This document shows, one piece after another, positions 1 through 12,720 of a stretch of 64,000 nucleotides of DNA. The number at the start of each line of letters is the position of its first letter. Positions within the stretch are counted from its first letter, which is position 1. Made by a program: the position numbers and the translations under genes. Source of the stretch: Babylonia areolata (lineage: Eukaryota; Mollusca; Gastropoda; Neogastropoda; Buccinidae). The stretch spans positions 3,953,510-4,017,509 of the forward strand of contig NC_134907.1 of the NCBI RefSeq assembly GCF_041734735.1. Reading direction: 5' to 3'. The notes under the pieces are model-generated. The model made no database searches, had not been told where the DNA came from, and saw only the letters and a list, made by a program, of their open reading frames with translations.

Positions 1-11
1 GTTTGTGCTTG

Positions 12-57
<46 letters not shown>

Positions 58-59
58 TG

Positions 60-102
<43 letters not shown>

Positions 103-326
103 CGTGTGTGTGTGTCGTGTGTGTGTCCGTGTATGTGTGTGTCTGTGTGTGTGTGTGTGTGTGTCTGTCTGTCTGTGCGTGTGTATGTTCGTGTGTGTGT
201 GTTTGTGTTTGTCCGTGTGTATGTGTGTGTGTTTGTGTTTGTCCGTGTGTGTGTGCATGCGTGTGTGTTTCTGTCTGTGTGTGTATGTGTGTGTGTTCGT
301 CTGTGTGTTTGTGTTTCTCCATGCAC
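1..326. repeat. (GT)n microsatellite, imperfect
   Basis: Almost pure GT dinucleotides on the + strand, broken by short TCTG, TTCG and TTTG interruptions. The tract ends near 311-330, where the sequence changes within a few bases to CACAACAACAAC. It is continuous with the window edge, so its full length is unknown. The open frames across it (V/C repeats) are compositional. Confidence 0.95.
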
Positions 327-1684
327 CACAACAACAACTAGCAGAACAAAAACAACAAGCAAAACAACAACAATAACAACAAGCACAACAACAACAACAA
401 GCACAACAACAACAACAAGCACAGCAACAAAAACCAGCGGCATAACAAAATGCACAACAAGCACAAAAACAAAAACAACAACAAGAAGCAGCACAACAAC
501 AAGGACAAGAACAACCACAACAACGAGTACAACAACAACAAGCATAACAACAACAAGCACAACAACAACAACAACAAGCACAACAACAAAAACAAGAACA
601 ACAAGCAGCACAACAACAAGAAGCAGACCAACAACAACAAGCATAACAACAACAAGCACAACAACAACAAACCTAGCACAAAGAACCACAACAACTACAA
701 CAAACACAACAACTACAACAAACACAACAACAACAACAAGCACAACAACAAGAAGCACAACAAGCACAACAACAACCACAACAATAAGCACAACAACAAC
801 ATCAAGCACAAAAACAACAAGGACAACAACAACAACAGGCACAACAACAACAGAAAGCACAACAACAAAAACAACAAGCACAACAACAACAAGCATAACA
901 GCAACAACAACAAGCACAATAACAAGAACCAGCACAACACCAAGAAGCAGCACAACAATAACAAGCACAACAACAAGCAGCACAACAACAATAGCAAGAA
1001 CAACAACAAGCACAACAAACACAACAACAACAAGCACAACATAAACAAGCACAACCACAACAACAAGCAGCACAACAACAGCAAGCACAACATAAACAAG
1101 CACAACCACAACAACAAGCAGCACAACAACAACAAGCACATCAACAACAAGAACAACAAGCACAACAACAACAAGCTCAACAACAAGAAGAACAACAACA
1201 AGCACAACAAAAACAAGCACAACAGCAACAACAAGTACAACAACAACAAGGACAACAACAACAAGCACAACAACAAGAAGCAGCACAACAATAACAAGCA
1301 CAACAACAATAGCAAGAACAACAACAAGCACAGCAACAAACACAACAACAACAAGCACAGCATAAACAAGCACAACCACAACAACAAGCAGCACAACAAC
1401 AACAAGCACATCAACAACAAGTACAACAACAACCAGCACAACAACCAGCACAACAACAACCAGCACAACAACAACAAGAACAACAACAAGCACAACAACA
1501 ACAAGCACAACAACAACAAGGACAACAGCAACAACAAGTACAACAACAACGAAAAGCACAACAACAAGCATAACAACAAGAACAGCAGCCACAACAACAA
1601 CAACAAGCACAACAACAACAACAAGAAGGACAACCACTACAACAACAACAAGCACAACCACAACAACAACAAGCACAACAACAA
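327..1684. repeat. AAC/AAGCAC triplet array, simple form
   Basis: Runs of AAC triplets are separated by AAGCAC or GAAGCA blocks at intervals of about 10-20 bases. T occurs mainly in sparse ATAAC and ATCAAC variants. The three + frames read as Q/A/E, N/K/H and T/S, each broken by TAA. Short internal duplications are visible, for example the ACATAAACAAGCACAACC block near 1038, 1089 and 1360. I see no gene. Confidence 0.9.
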
Positions 1685-2340
1685 CAGCACGTACGCCCGC
1701 ACGCACACAATAACAACAACAACAACATCAACACGCACGCACGCATGCACGCACGCACACAGCGACAACAACGACAACAACAGCACGCGTGTGGACACGT
1801 CAACAACAACAGACGCGCACGCACACACAACAACAACAAAAACAACAACAGCACGCACACACAACAACAACAACAATAGCACGCCCACACAACAAAAACA
1901 ACAGCATGCACACACAACAACAACAACAGCAACAACAGCACGCGCGCGCACACAACAACAACAACGAAAGCAAAAACAACACCATGCACACACAACAATT
2001 ACAACATGAACTACAGCACGCACAAACAACAAAATCAGCAACAGCAACAGTACGCACACACAACAACAACAACAACAACAACAAGACGCACACACAACAA
2101 CAACAACTACAGAAGGCACACAACAACAACAACAACAACCACAACAGCACGCACACACAAAAACAACAACAGTACGCACATGAACAACAGTATGCACACA
2201 CAACAACAACAGCACAAACACAGAACATTAACAACAACAACAACATGAACAACAGCATGCAAACACAAAAAGAACACAATCAGCACGCACGCACACACGT
2301 ACGCACGCACTCAAACAAAAAACAGCAACAACAATAACAA

Positions 2341-2890
2341 CAACGCGTGCACAACAACAACGCGCGCACAACAACGCGCACACAACAACAACAACGCGTG
2401 CACAACAACAAAAACGCACACAACAACAACAACGCGTGCACAACAAGAACAACAACGCGCGCACAACAACAACAACGCGTATACAACAACAACAACAACG
2501 CGCGCACAACCACAACAAAAACAACGCCCGCAAAACAACACCTATGACAACAACGCGCGCGCAGAACAACAACAAGAACATGCGCACATCAACAACAATA
2601 ACAACAACAACGCTCGCACAAAAACAACTACGCGCGCACAACAACTACAAGAACGTGCACACAACAACAACGCTCGCACAACAACAACGCTCGCACAACG
2701 ACAACAGCTACGCGCGCACAACAACAACTACAAAAACGCGCGCACAACAACAGCAACAACGCTCGAACAACATCAACAACAACTTCGCGCGCACAACAAC
2801 AAGAACAACGCCCGGAAAGCAACAACAACAACGTGCCCACAACAACAACGCGCCCACAACAAAAGCGCTCACACAAAAACAATCGTACGC
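2341..2890. repeat. CGCGCAC-rich sub-block
   Basis: A run of AACAACGCGCGCACAAC-like units with the highest CpG density of the window. Smaller blocks of the same kind lie at about 4121-4335, 4675-4800, 5645-5860 and 6190-6350, so the sub-block is interleaved with the CACGCACACAC type. It ends just before a short palindromic A/T stretch near 2909-2919. Confidence 0.8.
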
Positions 2891-3309
2891 CCACACAACA
2901 ACAACAATAAAAATTTTTAAAAAAACAAAAAAAAACCCAGCACGCTCACGCACACACAGTAAGAGCACGCACGCGAACACAACAACAGCTCGCACGCGCA
3001 CACAACAACTGCACGCACGCGCACAAAGCAACAACATCAGAACGTGCGCGCACACAACAACAACAGCAGCACGCACACACAACATCAACAACAACCACAA
3101 CCACAAGAACAGCACGCACACAAAACAAGAAGACCAACAACAACCATGCAAGCACGGACGCACGCACGCGCGCACATAAAAAAACAACAACAACAACAAC
3201 ATCACGCGCGCGCACACACCAACAATAAAAGCACGTACACACAACAACAACAACAACAACCACAACAACAGCACGCAAACATAACAACAACAACAGCAAC
3301 AGCACGCAC

Positions 3310-5540
3310 ACACAACAACATCAACAGCACGCACACACAACATAAACAACAGCACGCACACACATCAACAACAATAACAGCACGCACACACATCAACAAC
3401 AACCACAACAACAACAACATCACGCGCGCGCACACAACAACAACAAAAACAACAGCACGTGCACACAACAACAATAACAATAACAGCAACAGCACGCACA
3501 CACAACAAAAACAGCACGCACACACAACAACAAAAGCAAACACACACAACATCTTCATCCACAACATCAGCACGTGCACACAACAACAATAACAACCACA
3601 ACCCCTACAACAACAGGCACACAAAACAACAGCAACAACCACAACCACGACAGTACGCACACACAACAACAACAACCACAACCACAACAACAGCAAGCAA
3701 ACACAACAACAATAACAACCACAACCACAACAACAACAACAGCACGCAGAGAAAACAACAGCAACAACCACAACGATAACAACAAGAAGAACAACAGCAC
3801 GCACACATAACAATAACAACAAAAGGAACAAGCACAACAACAAAATGCACAACAACAACAATCACAAAAACAAGAACCACAACAACATCAAGCACCACAA
3901 CAACATCAAATACAACAAAAACAACAGTACGCAGACACAACGACATCAACAGCACGCACACACAACAAAAAAACAAAAATAACAGGACGCATACACAACA
4001 AAAACAGCACACACAACATCAGCAACAACCACAACCAAAAGAACAGCACGCACACACAACACCAACATCAACAAACACAAGAACAGCACGAAAACACAAA
4101 ATCAACAACAACAACAACAACTACGCGCGTACAACAACAACAACGCTCGCACAAAAACAACAACGCGCACACAACAACAACGCCCGCACAACAAGAACGC
4201 TCGCACAACGACAACTACGCACGCACAACAACTACAAAAACCCGCGTACAACAACAACAACGCTCGCACAACATCAACAACAACTACACGCGCACAAGAA
4301 CAACAACGCGCGCACAACAAAAGCGCACAAACACAACAACGTCAAAGAACGCAGACACAACAAAAACAACAACAGCACGCACACACAACATCAACAACAA
4401 AAACAAACAAAAGAACAGCACGCACACACAACAACAGCAAACACACACAACAACAACATCCACAACAACAACAGCACGCACACACAACAAAACCAATAAA
4501 AACAACAGGTACACACAACAACAACAACCACAACCACAACAACAGCACATACACACAACAACAACAACCACAACCACGACAACAGCACGCACACACAACA
4601 ATAACAATAACAACCACAACCACAACAACAGCACGCACGCACACAACAATAGCAACAAAAAACACAACAACAGAACGCGGACGTACAACAACAACAACCA
4701 CAACAACAACAACGCTCGTACAACAACAACAACTACGCGCGCACAACAACAACAACGCTCGCACAACATCAACAACAACTAGGCGCGCACAACAAAAACA
4801 CATAACAACAACAGCAACAGCACGCACACACACACAACATCAACAGCACGCACACACAACATAAACAACAGCACGCACACACATCAACAACAATAACAGC
4901 ACGCACACACATCAACAACAACCACAACCAAAACAACAGCACGCACACACAACAAGAAGAACAACAAAAACAATGCAAGCACGGACGCACACACGCACAC
5001 ACACAACAACACCAAGAACAACATCACGCGCGCGCACATAACAAACAACAAAAACAACAGCACGTGCACACAACAATAACAATAACAACAACAGCACGCA
5101 CACACAACAAAAGCAAACACACACAACATCTTCATCCACAACAACATCAGCACGTACACACAACAACAACAACAACAACAACTACAACCACAACAACAGC
5201 AGGCACACACAACAACAATAACAATCACAACCACTACAACAACAGGCACACAAAACAAAAGCAACAACCACAACCACGACAGCACGCACATACAACAACA
5301 ACAACCACAACCACAACAACAGCACGCACACACAACAACAAGCACCACAACAACATCAAGCACCACAACAACATCAAATACAACAACAACAGTACGCAGA
5401 CACAACGACATCAACAGCACGCACACACAACAAAAAAACCAAAAAAAACCAGTACGCATACACAAAAAAACAGCAACAGCACGCACACACAACATCAGCA
5501 ACAACCACAACCAAAAGAACAGCACGCACACAGAACAACA

Positions 5541-5604
<64 letters not shown>

Positions 5605-7080
5605 AACATCAACAAACACAAGAACAGCACGAAAACACAAAATCAACAACAACTCGCTCACAACAACAACAACTACGCGTGTACAACAACAAGAACGCTC
5701 GCACAAAAACAACAACGCGCACACAACAACAACGCTCGCACAACAAGAACGCTCGCACAACAACTACGCACGCACAACAACAACAACGCTCGCACAACAT
5801 CAACAACAACTACACGCGCACAAGAACAACAACGCGCGCACAACAAAAGCGCACAAACACAACAACGTCAACAGAACGCAGACACAACAAAAACAACAAC
5901 AGCACGCACACACAACATCAACAACAAAAACAAACAAAAGAACAGAACGCACACACAAAAAGAGCAAACACACACAACAACAACATCCACAACAACAGCA
6001 CGCACACACAACAAAACCAATAAAAACAACAGGTACACACAACAACCACAACAACAACAGCACATACACACAACAACAACAACCACAACCACAACAACAG
6101 CACGCGCACAAAACAATAACAATAACAACCACAACCACAACAACAGCACGCACACACACAATAGCAACAAAAAATACAACAACAGCAGCACGCGGACGTA
6201 CAACAACAACAACAACAACAACGCTCGTACAAAAACAACAACTACGCGCGCACAACTACAACTACAACAACGCGCGCACAACAACAACAACGCTCGCACA
6301 ACATCAACAACAACTACGCGCGCACAACAAAAACAGCGCGCACACACAACAATCGCACGCCCTCACAACAAAAACATTAACAAAAAAAACAGCATGCTCG
6401 TGCACACAACAACAGCATGCACGCACACACACAACAACAAAAACAACAACAACTGCACGCACGCGCACAAAACAACAAAAACAGCACGTACGAGCACATA
6501 AAAACAATCACAACCACAACAACAGCACGCACACATAACAACAACATCAACAGCACGCACACACAACAACATCAACAGCACGCACACACAACATAAACAA
6601 CAGCACGCACACACATCAACAACAATAACAGCACGCACACACATCAACAACCACAACCACAACAACAGCACGCACACACAACAAGAAGAACAACAAAAAC
6701 AATGCAAGCACGGACGCACGCACGCACACACACACAACACCAAGAACAACAACATCACGGGCGCACACAACAACAACAAAAACAACAGCACGTGCACACA
6801 ACAACAATAACAATAACAGCAACAGCACGCACACACAACAAAAACAGCACGCACACACAACAACAAAAGCAAACACACACACCTTCTTCATCCACAACAA
6901 CATCAGCACGTACACACAACAACAACAACAACTACAACCACAACAACAACAAGCACACAAAACAACAGCAACAACCACAACCACGACAGCACGCACACAC
7001 AACAACAACAACAACCACAACCACAACAACAGCACGCACACACAACAATAACAATAACAACCACAACCACTACAACAGCA
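3310..7080. repeat. Tandem units of about 1.5-1.75 kb within the CpG-rich subfamily
   Basis: The landmark CATAAACAAC followed by two CACGCACACACATCAAC blocks occurs at 3341, 4860 and 6592 (spacings 1519 and 1732). The landmark ATGCAAGCACGGACGCAC occurs at 3146, 4973 and 6702. The phrase CACCAACATCAACAAACAC occurs near 4060 and 5602. Copies differ by small indels, and the third is cut short near 7080. The landmark order differs in the first copy, so rearrangement accompanied duplication. Confidence 0.75.
5544..5603. repeat. (CA)n microsatellite, about 30 units
   Basis: An uninterrupted CA run of about 60 bases inside the CpG-rich subfamily. It sits between ACAACAACAG and CCAACATCAACAAACAC, the second of which is also found near 4060 without the long CA run. 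This copy therefore expanded locally. Confidence 0.95.
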
Positions 7081-7100
7081 CGCACACACAACAACAATAA

Positions 7101-9881
7101 CAACAAATTTCACAACAAGCAAAAAAACAACATCGACAGGCACATAACAACAAGCACAACAAGTACAAGAACAACAACAACAAGCAGCATAACAACATGC
7201 ACAACGACAACAAGCACACCGACAAATACAACAAGCGCAACAACAACAACTTTAACAACAACAATCACAAAAACAAAAAGCACAACAACAACAACAACAA
7301 GCACATAATAACAACAACAGTACGCAGACACAACAACAACAAGAACAACAGCACGCACACAACAACAACAAGAACAGCAGCAGCACGCACACACAACAAT
7401 AACAACAAAAACACAAGCACAACAACAACAACAAACAAATTTTACAACAACAAGCAAAACAACGACAGGCAAAACAACAACAACAACAAACAGAAATACA
7501 AGCAACACAACAACAACCACAAGCACAACAACAACAACAAGGACAGCAAGCACAACAACAACAACAAGCACCAACAACAACAAGCACAAAGACAACAAGC
7601 ATAACAGCAACAGCAAGGACAAGAACAACAACCAGCACAAGAACAAGAAGCAGCACTACAACAACAACAACAAAACAACAAGAACAAAAAGAAGCACAAC
7701 AACAACAACAAACACAACAACAACAACGAGCACAACAACAACAAGCACAAAAACAACAAGGACAGTAACATCCAGCACAACAACAACAAGCAAAACATCA
7801 ATAAACACAACCAGCACAACAACAACAACAACCAGCACAACACCAACAACACCCAGCACAACAAGAACCACCACAACAACAACAACAACAACAAGCACAA
7901 GAACACCGACCAGCACAACAACAAGAACCAGCAAACCAACAACTGGTACAGCAACATCCAACTCAACAACAACCAGCACAACAACAAGCACAACAACAAC
8001 AACAAGGAGAACAACCAGCACAACAACAATAACCAGAACAAAAACAACAACAACCAGCACAACAACAACAACCAGCACAACAAGAAGTACAACAACAGTA
8101 ACCAGCACAACAACAGTAACCAGCACAACAACAACAAGAAGCATAACAACGACAAGGACAAGAAGCACAACAACAATAACAACAACAAGCACAACAACAG
8201 CAAACACAACAAGAACAACAACAACAACAAGAAGCACAATAACCACAAGAAGCACAACAACAACAACAAAAACAAGAACAACAACAACAAGAACAAAAAC
8301 AACCAGCGCAACAACAAGAAGTACAACAACAACCAGCATAGCAATATCCAGCACAACAGCAAGAATCAGCACAACAACAACAACAAAAAGCATAACAACA
8401 ACAGCAACAATAACAAGCACAACAACAACAACAAGAAGCACAACAATAATGACAGCAACAACAAGAAGCACCACCACAACAACAACAACAAGCACAACGA
8501 CCACAACAACAACAACAATCCTAAAAGCAATAACAACTACAACAACAAGAAGCACAACAACAACAAAAAATTGACAACAACAAGCACATCAAGAACAGCG
8601 ACAGGCACAACAACAACAAGAAGCACAATAACAAAAACCAGCACAACAACCAGCACAAAAACAACAACAACCAGTACAACAACAAGAAGCAGCACAACAA
8701 CAACAGCAAAAAGAAGCACCTCAACAACGACAACAAGCACAACAATAATGACAACAAAAACAAGAAGCACCTCAACAACAACAACAAGCACAACAAAAAG
8801 CACAACAACAACAAGCACAACAAAAAGTTCAACAACAACAAGAATCACAACAACAACAAAAACAAAAAGAAGCACAACAAGAATAACAAGCACAATAACA
8901 ACAACACAGCAAGAAGTACAACAACAAGCACAACACTAACAAGAAGCACAACAACAACAACAACAAGCACAACAACAACAAGGAGAACAACCAGCACAAC
9001 AACAATAACCAGAACAAAAACAACAACCACCTGCAAAACAACAACAACCAGCACAACAAGAAGCACAACAACAAGCACAAGAACCACAACAACAAGAAGC
9101 ACAAGAACACCAACCAGCACAACAACAAGAACAAGCACACCAACAACAACTGGCACAGCAACATCCAACTCAACAACAACAACCAGCACAACAACAACAA
9201 CCACCAGCACAACAACAAGAAGCACAACAACAACATCAATAATCAGAACAACAACAAGAAGCAAAAAAGAACAAGCAGAACAACAACAAGAAGCACCAAC
9301 AACAACTGGCACAGAAACATCCAACTCAACAACAACAACCAGCACAACAACAAGAAAAACAACAAGCACAACATCAGCAATGAAAACAAGAAAAAGCACA
9401 ACAGCAGGCACAACAACAACAACCGGCACAACAACATCAAGAATAAGCATAACAACAACAACAAAAACAAGGACAAGAAGCACAACAACAATAACAACAA
9501 CCACAACAACAACAAGCACAACAACAACAACAAGCACATCCAGAACAAGCGCAATAACAGCAACAACAATAACAACAAATCAACAACAAGCACAACACTA
9601 ACAAGAAGAAGAACAACAACAACAAGCACAAAAACAGCAACAACAAGAAGCACAACAACAACAACAACCAGCTCAACAACAAATACAACCAGCACAACAA
9701 AAATAACAACAACCAGCACAACAACAACCAGCACAACAACAACAACCAGCACAACAACGACATGCACAACAACGACATGCACAACAACAGCAGCAACAAC
9801 AAGCACAACAACAACAAGTTTCACAACAACAAGCACAAGACCAACAACAAGCACAACAACAACAACAAGCACAACAACAAC
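7101..9881. repeat. AAC/AAGCAC array with CCAGCAC variants
   Basis: Return to the simple array with little CpG. AACCAGCAC and AGAAGCAC blocks are common, and T-bearing variants such as AATAATGACAAC and CAATCCTAAAAGC (near 8518) recur as landmarks shared with later regions. I see no gene, RNA or other element in this stretch. Confidence 0.88.
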
Positions 9882-10018
9882 AATAATGATAATACTAATA
9901 CTGATAATAATGATTATGATGATGATGACAATACAATACTACTACTGAAAATATTACTGCTAATAAGAAGAAGAACAAGACTTTTTTCTTTATTACTATT
10001 ATTATCATATAATTATCA
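9882..10018 (+). repeat. T-rich island 1
   Basis: About 137 bases that keep the triplet rhythm but use TAA, TAC, GAT, ATA and TTA instead of CAA. It has an ATGATTATGATGATGATG core, an AAGAAGAAGAACAAG block and then a TTTATTACTATTATTATC arm, ending ATAATTATC just before CAACAACAACAAAAAGC. It is sharply bounded on both sides by T-poor array. Confidence 0.9.
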
Positions 10019-10597
10019 ACAACAACAAAAAGCACAACAACAACAAGCACAAGAAGAAAAACAACAAGAAGCACAACGACAACAAGAAGCACAACAAAAA
10101 CAACAAGAAGCACAGGAACAACAACATGAAGCACAACAACAACAAGAAATACAACAACAAGAAATACAACAACAACAACAAGCACAACAACAACAACAAG
10201 CACAACAGCAACAAGCGCAACAACAACATGCACAACAACAAGGAGAACAACAACAACAACAACCAGCACAACAACAACAACAACCAGCACAACAACAGCC
10301 AGCACACCAACAACAACTAGCACAGCAACATCCAGCACAACAACAACAACCAGCGCAACAACAACAACACGAAGCATTATAATAATAACAATAACAAGCA
10401 CAACATCAAGAATAACAAGAACAAGCACAACAACAGCAATAACAACAAGAACAAGCACAACAACAGCAAACACAACACCCAGCACAACAACAACAACCAG
10501 CACAACAACAACAAGCACAACAACGACATGCACAACAACAGCAGCAACAACTAGCACAACAACAACCAATTTCACAACAACAAGCACAACAACAACA

Positions 10598-10733
10598 ATA
10601 ATGATAATACTAATACTGATAATAATGATTATGATGATGATGACAATACAATACTACTACTGAAAATATTACTACTAATAATAATAAGAAGAAGACTTTG
10701 TTTTTTATTACTATTATTATCATATAATTATCA
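10598..10733 (+). repeat. T-rich island 2
   Basis: Nearly the same as island 1, with the same landmark order. Just upstream lies AATTTCACAACAAC, a block that precedes all full islands, and downstream comes CAACAAACAACAAAAAGC. Confidence 0.9.
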
Positions 10734-12264
10734 ACAAACAACAAAAAGCACACGAAGAAGAACAACAACAAGAAGCACAACAACAACAACGACAACAAGA
10801 AGCACAACAACAAAAACAACAAGAAGCACAGGAACAACAAAATGAAGCACAACAACAACAAGAAATACAACAACAAGAAATACAACAACAAGCACAACAA
10901 CAACAAGCACAACAGCAACAAGTACAACAATAACAACATGCACAAAAACAAGGAGAACAACAACAACCAGCACAACAACAACAACCAGCACAACTACCAG
11001 CACACCAACAACAACTAGCACAGCAACATCCAGCACAACAACAACAACCAGCACAACAACAACAACAAGAAGCACTATAATAACAACAATAACAAGCACA
11101 ACATCAAGAATAACAAGAACAAGCACAACAACAGCAATAACAACAAGAACAAGCACAACAACAGCAAACACAACAACAAGCACAACAAAAACAACAACAA
11201 CCAGCACAACAACAACAAGAAGAAGGAAAACAACAACAAGGACAAGGACAAGAAGCACAACAACAACAGCAAACACAACAACAACAACAACCACAACAAC
11301 AAGAAACAGAACAACAACAACAAAGACAAGAACAACAACAACAACAACAACAACAACAAGCACAACAACAACCAGCACACCAACAACAACTAGTACAGCA
11401 ACATCCAGCACAACAACAACAAAAAAACAACCAGCACAACAACAACAAGGACAAGGACAAGAAGCACAACAACAATAACAACAAGCACAACAACAACAGC
11501 AAACACAACAACAACAACAAGCACAACAACAACAACAAGAAGGACAACAACCACAACAGAAAGCAGAACAACAAAGACAAGAACAACAACAACAACAAAA
11601 AGAAGCTCAGCAAAAACAACCATCGCAACAACAAGAAGCACAACAACAACAACCAGCACACCAACAACAACTAGCACAACAACAAACAGCACAACAGCAA
11701 GAAGGAGCACAACAGCAACAAGAAGGATAACAACAACAATAACAAGGACAAGAACAAGAAGCACAACAATAATAACAAAACAACAACAATAAGCACCACA
11801 ACAACAAGCACAACAACAACAAAAAGAAGCACAACAACAAGAAGCAGAACAACAACAACAAGCACAGTCACAGCAACAACAATAAAAACAAATCAACAAC
11901 AAGCACAACACTAACAACAAGGAAAACAACAACAACCAGCACAAAAACAGCAACAACAAGAAGCACAACACCAGCAACAACAACAACCAGCACAACAACA
12001 ACAAAAACAGCCAGCATAACAACAATAACAACAACCAGCACATCAACAACAACAACAAGCACAACAACAATACCAACAAGCACAACACCAACAAGCACAA
12101 CACCAACAAGCACAACAACACCGACAAGCACACCAACAACATGCACAACAACAACAAATTTCACAACAAGAAGCACAACAACAGCAACAAGGACAACAAC
12201 AACAACAACAACAACAAGCACAACAACAACAAGCACAACAAGAAGAACAAATTCAACAACAACA

Positions 12265-12398
12265 ATAATACTAATACTAATACTACTAATAATGATTATG
12301 ATGATGATGATCACAATATAATACTACTACTAATAATGATAGTACTAATAAGAAGAAAAAGACTTTTTTTGTATTTCTATTGTTATCATATAATTATC
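12265..12398 (+). repeat. T-rich island 3 (diverged)
   Basis: Same landmark order as the other islands, but more diverged in its second half: a GTATTTCTATTGTTATC arm replaces TTTATTACTATTATTATC. The array reading phase downstream differs from that after islands 1, 2 and 4-6, which argues against a coding role. Confidence 0.87.
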
Positions 12399-12720
12399 AA
12401 CAACAACAACAAGAACAAAAATAACAACAAGCACAACAACGACAACAACAAGAAGCACAACAACAACAGAAACAACAAGAAGCAGAGTAACAACAACATG
12501 AAGCACAAAAACAACAATACAACAACAAGCACAACAACAACAAGCACAACAACGACAACAACAAGAAGCACAACAACAGCAGCAACAACAACAACAGAAA
12601 CAACAACAAGCACAACAACAACAAGCACAACAACAACAACAAGCACAACAACAGCAACAAGATCAACAACAAGGAGAACAACAACAAGAAGCACAACAAC
12701 AACAAGAAGCACAACAACAA

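Larger units (their letters stand above)
1685..7100. repeat. CpG- and CACA-rich subfamily of the array
   Basis: Here the AAC triplets alternate with GCACGCACACAC blocks, giving far more CpG and CA than the rest of the window. Two sub-blocks alternate: an ACAGCACGCACACACAAC type and an AACGCGCGCACAAC type. T remains rare. Parts recur as tandem copies (separate entry). No coding region is supported: the H/T, A/R and V/C frames change phase and contain stops. Confidence 0.88.
9882..12720. repeat. Tandem units of about 0.7 kb carrying T-rich islands
   Basis: Two adjacent units run from T-rich island to T-rich island with a spacing of 716 bases (9882 and 10598). They share the same downstream order of AGAAATAC, ACAACATGCAC, GGAGAAC and CAGCAACATCCAGCAC blocks. 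A third island follows at 12265 after a longer, rearranged interval. Outside the islands the sequence is ordinary array. Confidence 0.75.

Noticed and set aside
2905-2940. A/T palindrome as a regulatory site or insertion scar
   Set aside because: It is short and A-rich. Similar A/T runs occur near 54531 and 62081 without shared flanks.
1411-3861. Cysteine-rich minus-strand frames in the CpG-rich subfamily, as a possible Cys-rich protein
   Set aside because: The C, V and L residues come from TGC, GTG and TTG codons of the complemented repeat. There is no cysteine spacing pattern, signal peptide or stable frame.
1-7100. CRISPR-like regularly spaced repeats
   Set aside because: Units are made of the same triplets as their spacers, with no fixed repeat length and no distinct spacers, in a eukaryotic context.
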